Shown: piece after piece, positions 15,059 to 17,905 of the stretch
Numbering within the stretch: the stretch's first letter is position 1
Layout: every line of letters starts with the position of its first letter
Source: an uncultured Paraburkholderia sp.
GTDB lineage: Bacteria > Pseudomonadota > Gammaproteobacteria > Burkholderiales > Burkholderiaceae
NCBI GenBank assembly: GCA_937917025.1
Contig: CALFSF010000347.1
Coordinates: 1 to 17,905, forward strand
Reading direction: 5' to 3'
Length of the DNA: 17,905 nucleotides
Notes under the pieces: generated by a model
Seen by the model: the letters and a program-made list of their open reading frames with translations, nothing else
The model's database searches: none
Told to the model about the DNA's origin: nothing
Made by a program: the position numbers and the translations under genes

Positions 15059-15077
15059 TTTATGAAGTCATGATCCC

Positions 15078-15083
15078 TATACT
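15078..15083 (+). promoter_or_regulatory. -10 box for the cidA/lrgA-like gene
   Basis: TATACT matches the -10 consensus at five of six bases and lies 32 bases before the ATG at 15116. The -35 region is poor, as expected for an activator-dependent promoter. It sits between the AAGTCA half-sites at 15065 and 15083. Confidence 0.4.
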
Positions 15084-15115
15084 GACTTTCATCCAGAAGT
15101 CACCCAGGGATTGCC

Positions 15116-15583
15116 ATGACGACGACATCTTTTTCCACGCAAGCGCTGCCGGCCGGCTTCCGCCCCGTCGCGCGGTTCGCCCGGATTGCCGTGCAAAGCG
15201 CCGCGCTCGCCGTCGTATGGTATGTCGCCGATTTCATCGTGCGTCGCCTCGGATTGCCGGTGCCCGGCGGCGTGGTCGGCCTCATCGCGCTGCTGGCGCT
15301 GCTGTTCAGCGGCGGGCTGCCGACCCGCTGGATCAAGTCCGGCGCCGACTGGCTTCTGTCCGACATGCTGCTCTTCTTTATCCCGGCTGCCGTCGCGGCC
15401 GTCCAGTACGGCGGCCTCTTCCGGGAGGACGGCTGGCGCCTCGCGCTCGTCGTCGTCGCGGGCACGCTGATGGTGATGGTGGCGGTCGCGTTCGCGGTCG
15501 AGCAGGCCGCGCGCCTCGAACGCCGTCTCGCGCTGCGTCGCGTGCGGGTGACGCGTCACGCCATGCCGCGCGTGCGTGCATGA
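15116..15583 (+). CDS. CidA/LrgA family membrane protein
   Basis: CidA/LrgA proteins are small inner-membrane proteins first described as holin/antiholin-like regulators of murein hydrolase activity and cell death; some pairs with LrgB act in pyruvate uptake. The 155-residue product has four predicted membrane helices at about residues 22-42, 48-66, 79-98 and 108-129. The LrgA core PVPGGVVGLIALLALLF and the motif DMLLFFIPAAVAAVQYG are clear, and a basic cytoplasmic tail follows. AGGGA five bases upstream supports ATG 15116. It is divergent from the LysR gene and 70 bases before the lrgB-like gene, so the two form an operon. Whether the pair should be called cidAB or lrgAB cannot be told from the sequence. 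Confidence 0.9.
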   Translation: MTTTSFSTQALPAGFRPVARFARIAVQSAALAVVWYVADFIVRRLGLPVPGGVVGLIALLALLFSGGLPTRWIKSGADWLLSDMLLFFIPAAVAAVQYGGLFREDGWRLALVVVAGTLMVMVAVAFAVEQAARLERRLALRRVRVTRHAMPRVRA

Positions 15584-15653
15584 GCCCGGCGCCGCGCGCT
15601 CATATCGCTGAAATCGCCCGCACCGTCGCAAAACCCACGCCGATAACGAAGCC

Positions 15654-16376
15654 ATGAACGCCCTCTACTCATCTCTCTTCGCCGACGACGCCGCACGGCT
15701 CATCGCCGCCGGCTGCTTCGTGATGACCGTCGCGCTGTATTTCGCGTCGAAGTATCTGTACGCGCGCTTCAGGAGCCCCTGGCTCACGCCGCTCGTCGCG
15801 GTGCCGGTCGTGCTCGCCGTGATCGTGCTGGTCGCGCATATTCCGTATCCGGTCTACTTCCGGGACACGCGCTGGCTGATGTGGCTGCTCGGCCCGGCGA
15901 CCGTCGCATTCGCGGTGCCGATCTACGAATATCGCGATCTGCTGAAGCGCCACTGGATTTCGCTCACCGTCGGCGTGACGGTCGGGATCGTCGTCGCGGT
16001 GGGCGGCTCGCTCGTGCTCGCGAAGCTGCTGCATCTGTCCCCCGAACTGCAACGCAGCCTGATGACGCGCTCGGTTTCCACGCCGTTTGCGCTCGCGGTG
16101 TCCGACAGGGTCGGCGCGCCGAAAGACCTGACCGCGCTCTTCGTGATCGCGACGGGCGTGTGCGGCATGCTGTTCGGTGAAATCGTGCTGGCGCTCGTGC
16201 CGCTGCGCACGCGCCTCGCGCGCGGCGCGCTGTTCGGCGCGGCCGCGCACGGCGTCGGCACGGCAAAGGCGCGCGAACTCGGCAGCGAAGAGGGCGTCGT
16301 CGCCAGTCTGACGATGATGATCGCGGGCGTCGTCATGGTGCTGCTGGCCCCGGCGCTCGGCGTTCTGCCTTTCTGA
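15654..16376 (+). CDS. LrgB/CidB family membrane protein
   Basis: This is the larger partner of the CidA/LrgA-type protein, a polytopic inner-membrane protein linked to control of autolysis or to transport of small carboxylates such as pyruvate. The 240-residue product has the family length, about six to seven hydrophobic segments, and conserved blocks: RSVSTPFALAVSDRVG near residues 140-155, GVCGMLFGEIVLALVPL near 172-188, and HGVGTAKARELGSEEGVVAS near 201-220. The start at 15654 (MNALYSSLF) has only a weak ribosome site (ACGAAG), so translation may depend on the upstream gene. A perfect 6-bp stem just after the stop may mark the transcript end. Confidence 0.93.
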   Translation: MNALYSSLFADDAARLIAAGCFVMTVALYFASKYLYARFRSPWLTPLVAVPVVLAVIVLVAHIPYPVYFRDTRWLMWLLGPATVAFAVPIYEYRDLLKRHWISLTVGVTVGIVVAVGGSLVLAKLLHLSPELQRSLMTRSVSTPFALAVSDRVGAPKDLTALFVIATGVCGMLFGEIVLALVPLRTRLARGALFGAAAHGVGTAKARELGSEEGVVASLTMMIAGVVMVLLAPALGVLPF

Positions 16377-16382
16377 CAGCGC

Positions 16383-16398
16383 CTCCGTCATAACGGAG
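16383..16398 (+). terminator. stem-loop after the lrgB-like gene
   Basis: CTCCGT (16383-16388), loop CATA, and ACGGAG (16393-16398) form a perfect 6-bp hairpin seven bases after the stop codon. No T-run follows, so termination would have to be assisted; it may only protect the 3' end of the mRNA. Confidence 0.3.
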
Positions 16399-16516
16399 CG
16401 TCCGCGGTGAGCCGGGTGTCCAGCCGCAGTGCGAGCACGCCGCTTCCCCCGGCAACTGAGCGAGAAGCCCACGGATTCGGGCGCATTTCGTTCATCCCTA
16501 ATCCATCTCGATTTGC

Positions 16517-16522
16517 TACAAT
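16517..16522 (+). promoter_or_regulatory. -10 box of the ahcY promoter
   Basis: TACAAT matches TATAAT at five of six bases, and the expected start near 16529 coincides with the first base of the riboswitch. A weak -35 (TTCATC, 16491-16496) is 20 bases upstream, longer than ideal. The fit of predicted start and aptamer edge is the main support. Confidence 0.5.
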
Positions 16523-16530
16523 CGCCGTTC

Positions 16531-16622
16531 GTCTCCGAGGAGCGTTGCGACGGGTACCGCGAATCTGCATTCGCGAGTGGCCCGCCAGGCTCGGAGGCTT
16601 CAATCGGACGGCTAGAATGCGC
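16531..16622 (+). promoter_or_regulatory. S-adenosylhomocysteine (SAH) riboswitch
   Basis: The leader of ahcY carries the SAH aptamer: closing stem P1 from CTCCGAG (16533-16539) with CTCGGAG (16590-16596), the conserved GAGGAGCGTTGC just inside it, and the conserved GCCAGGCTCGGAGG on the 3' side. A P2 arm tops it (CGGG with CCCG, then CGCGAAT with ATTCGCG around a 4-base loop). GCGTT (16542-16546) can pair with AATGC (16616-16620), the expected pseudoknot, with one G-U pair. These features match the known Ralstonia-type SAH riboswitch. SAH binding is known to raise expression of ahcY so that the inhibitor SAH is removed. Confidence 0.92.
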
Positions 16623-16665
16623 CACGCGCCTTTTACCCACCGCATCGAACCGCGCTCACGTCAAA

Positions 16666-16692
16666 TTTCTAGTCAATTTTTAGAAAGGAGGG
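16666..16692 (+). promoter_or_regulatory. hairpin next to the ahcY ribosome site (possible expression platform)
   Basis: TTTCTA (16666-16671) and TAGAAA (16681-16686) are perfect 6-base inverted repeats with a 9-base loop, and the 3' arm touches the strong ribosome site GGAGGG (16687-16692). It lies about 45 bases after the SAH aptamer. It is A/T-rich in an otherwise GC-rich region, which may keep the site open or let it be modulated. Confidence 0.4.
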
Positions 16693-16696
16693 CGTG

Positions 16697-17905
16697 ATGA
16701 ACGCCGCAGTTTACGATTCCAAGGATTCAAAAGATTACGTTGTTGCCGACCTGTCGCTGGCCGACTGGGGCCGCAAGGAACTCGACATCGCCGAAACGGA
16801 AATGCCCGGCCTCGTGCAGACGCGCGAAGAGTACAAGGCGTCGCAACCGCTGAAGGGCGCGCGCATCGCGGGCTCGCTGCACATGACGATCCAGACCGGC
16901 GTGCTGATCGAAACGCTGACGGCGCTGGGCGCCGACGTGCGCTGGGCCTCGTGCAACATCTTCTCGACGCAGGACCACGCAGCCGCTGCCATCGCGAAGA
17001 GCGGCACGCCGGTGTTCGCGTACAAGGGCGAATCGCTCGACGAATACTGGGAGTTCTCGCACCGCATCTTCGAATGGCCGAACGGCGAGTTCGCCAACAT
17101 GATTCTCGACGATGGCGGCGACGCGACGCTGCTCTTGATCCTCGGCTCGAAAGCCGAGAAGGACCGCTCGGTGATCGCCAAGCCGACGAACGAGGAAGAA
17201 GTCGCCTTGTTCAAGTCGATCGAGCGCCACCTCGAGATCGACTCGACTTGGTATTCCAAGCGCCTCGCGCAGATCAAGGGCGTGACGGAAGAAACGACGA
17301 CGGGCGTGCATCGTCTCTATCAAATGGAAAAGGATGGCCGTCTGCCGTTCCCGGCCATCAACGTCAACGATTCGGTCACGAAGTCGAAGTTCGACAATCT
17401 GTACGGCTGCCGCGAATCGCTGGTCGACGGCATCAAGCGCGCGACCGACGTGATGATCGCGGGCAAGATCGCCGTGGTTGCCGGCTACGGCGACGTGGGC
17501 AAGGGCTGTGCGCAGTCGCTGCGCGGCCTGGGCGCCACCGTGTGGGTCACCGAAATCGATCCGATCTGCGCGCTGCAGGCGGCGATGGAAGGCTACCGTG
17601 TCGTGACGATGGAATACGCCGCCGACAAGGCCGACATCTTCGTGACGGCCACCGGCAACTTCCACGTGATCGGCCATGACCACATGAAGGCGATGCGCCA
17701 TAACGCGATCGTCTGCAACATCGGCCACTTCGATTCGGAAATCGACGTCGCGTCGACGCGCCAGTACCAGTGGGACAACATCAAGCCGCAGGTCGACCAC
17801 ATCATCTTCCCGGACGGCAAGCGCGTGATCCTGCTGGCTGAAGGCCGCCTCGTGAACCTCGGCTGCGCGACGGGCCACCCGTCGTTCGTGATGTCGAACT
17901 CGTTC
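16697..17905 (+). CDS. ahcY: adenosylhomocysteinase AhcY (partial, 3' end outside window)
   Basis: AhcY (S-adenosyl-L-homocysteine hydrolase) reversibly splits SAH into adenosine and homocysteine with tightly bound NAD+, relieving inhibition of methyltransferases and feeding the methionine cycle. The first 403 codons are present, roughly 85% of a bacterial protein of about 470 residues, and the frame is open to the window edge. Visible features are the substrate domain block RIAGSLHMTIQTGVLIETL (residues 56-74), SCNIFSTQDHAAAAIA (85-100), the EETTTGVHRLY region (198-208), NVNDSVTKSKFDN (222-234), and the NAD-binding GYGDVGKG (263-270). Later come TATGNFHVI and a GHFDSEIDV block. An insert typical of bacterial enzymes is present near 145-190. 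AGGAGG five to ten bases before ATG 16697 supports this start. Expression is controlled by the SAH riboswitch in its leader. Confidence 0.98.
   Translation, partial: MNAAVYDSKDSKDYVVADLSLADWGRKELDIAETEMPGLVQTREEYKASQPLKGARIAGSLHMTIQTGVLIETLTALGADVRWASCNIFSTQDHAAAAIAKSGTPVFAYKGESLDEYWEFSHRIFEWPNGEFANMILDDGGDATLLLILGSKAEKDRSVIAKPTNEEEVALFKSIERHLEIDSTWYSKRLAQIKGVTEETTTGVHRLYQMEKDGRLPFPAINVNDSVTKSKFDNLYGCRESLVDGIKRATDVMIAGKIAVVAGYGDVGKGCAQSLRGLGATVWVTEIDPICALQAAMEGYRVVTMEYAADKADIFVTATGNFHVIGHDHMKAMRHNAIVCNIGHFDSEIDVASTRQYQWDNIKPQVDHIIFPDGKRVILLAEGRLVNLGCATGHPSFVMSNSF

Larger units (their letters stand above)
15048..15102. promoter_or_regulatory. AAGTCA half-site cluster, likely LysR operator
   Basis: AAGTCA occurs at 15048-15053, 15065-15070 and 15097-15102, and in inverted form (TGACTT) at 15083-15088, all within 55 bases of the shared control region. 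The second and third copies form an inverted repeat with a 12-base centre, extended as ATGAAGTCA and TGACTTTCAT. LysR proteins often bind two such sites between divergent promoters, so this is the best candidate operator. Confidence 0.5.

Noticed and set aside
1..17905. Mobile elements, CRISPR arrays, tRNA or rRNA genes
   Set aside because: I looked for transposase-like proteins, regularly spaced repeats and tRNA-like folds and saw none; composition and codon use are even throughout.

Overview
The window is GC-rich DNA with the gene content and protein style of a Burkholderia-group betaproteobacterium. Paraburkholderia or Caballeronia seems most likely, but the genus is inferred from memory of protein families and not from a search. 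The left 60% is a flagellar basal-body and export cluster. The right part holds two catabolic or stress oxidoreductases, a LysR-regulated CidA/LrgB-type membrane protein pair, and the start of ahcY behind an S-adenosylhomocysteine (SAH) riboswitch.

Layout. Positions 82-7118 (minus strand) carry fliF-fliG-fliH-fliI-fliJ-fliK in transcription order, tightly packed with overlapping starts and stops at F/G, G/H and H/I. They encode the MS ring, the switch protein, the export ATPase complex (FliH/I/J) and a hook-length ruler. A 236-bp divergent region separates fliF from fliE (7355-7690, plus strand), which is followed by fliS, fliT, a second FliK-type protein and a small FlhB C-terminal-like protein (FlhX type), all on the plus strand. 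A very good sigma-28 (FliA) promoter match lies between fliE and fliS. The flhX-like gene then meets, tail to tail, an aldehyde dehydrogenase on the minus strand (10516-11934); the two stop codons share the same CTAG. Upstream of the dehydrogenase on the same strand is an AidB-type acyl-CoA dehydrogenase (12029-13708). A 349-bp stretch without a gene follows. After it come a minus-strand LysR regulator (14058-15002) and the divergent cidA/lrgA-like and lrgB-like genes (15116-16376), with repeated AAGTCA half-sites in the shared control region. Finally, a sigma-70-like -10 box, an SAH riboswitch and the first 403 codons of ahcY run off the right edge.

The most striking observation is that fliF is interrupted by an in-frame TAG at 5931-5933. 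The reading frame continues without any shift into a complete C-terminal half (RBM3 remainder, second membrane helix, FliG-binding tail). One base change back to CAG would restore a normal-length (591-residue) FliF. This is either a very recent nonsense mutation, a sequence error, or a stop that is suppressed. It matters because FliF is needed for any flagellum, while every other flagellar gene here looks intact.

Other points worth a second look are the missing terminator between the flagellar operon and the dehydrogenase (the first plus-strand terminator-like hairpin lies beyond the dehydrogenase start), the FlhB-like protein that begins almost exactly where FlhB is normally self-cleaved, and a possible ribosome-site hairpin between the SAH aptamer and ahcY. 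I found no CRISPR array, insertion sequence, tRNA or rRNA gene, and no clear sign of an undescribed multi-gene system.
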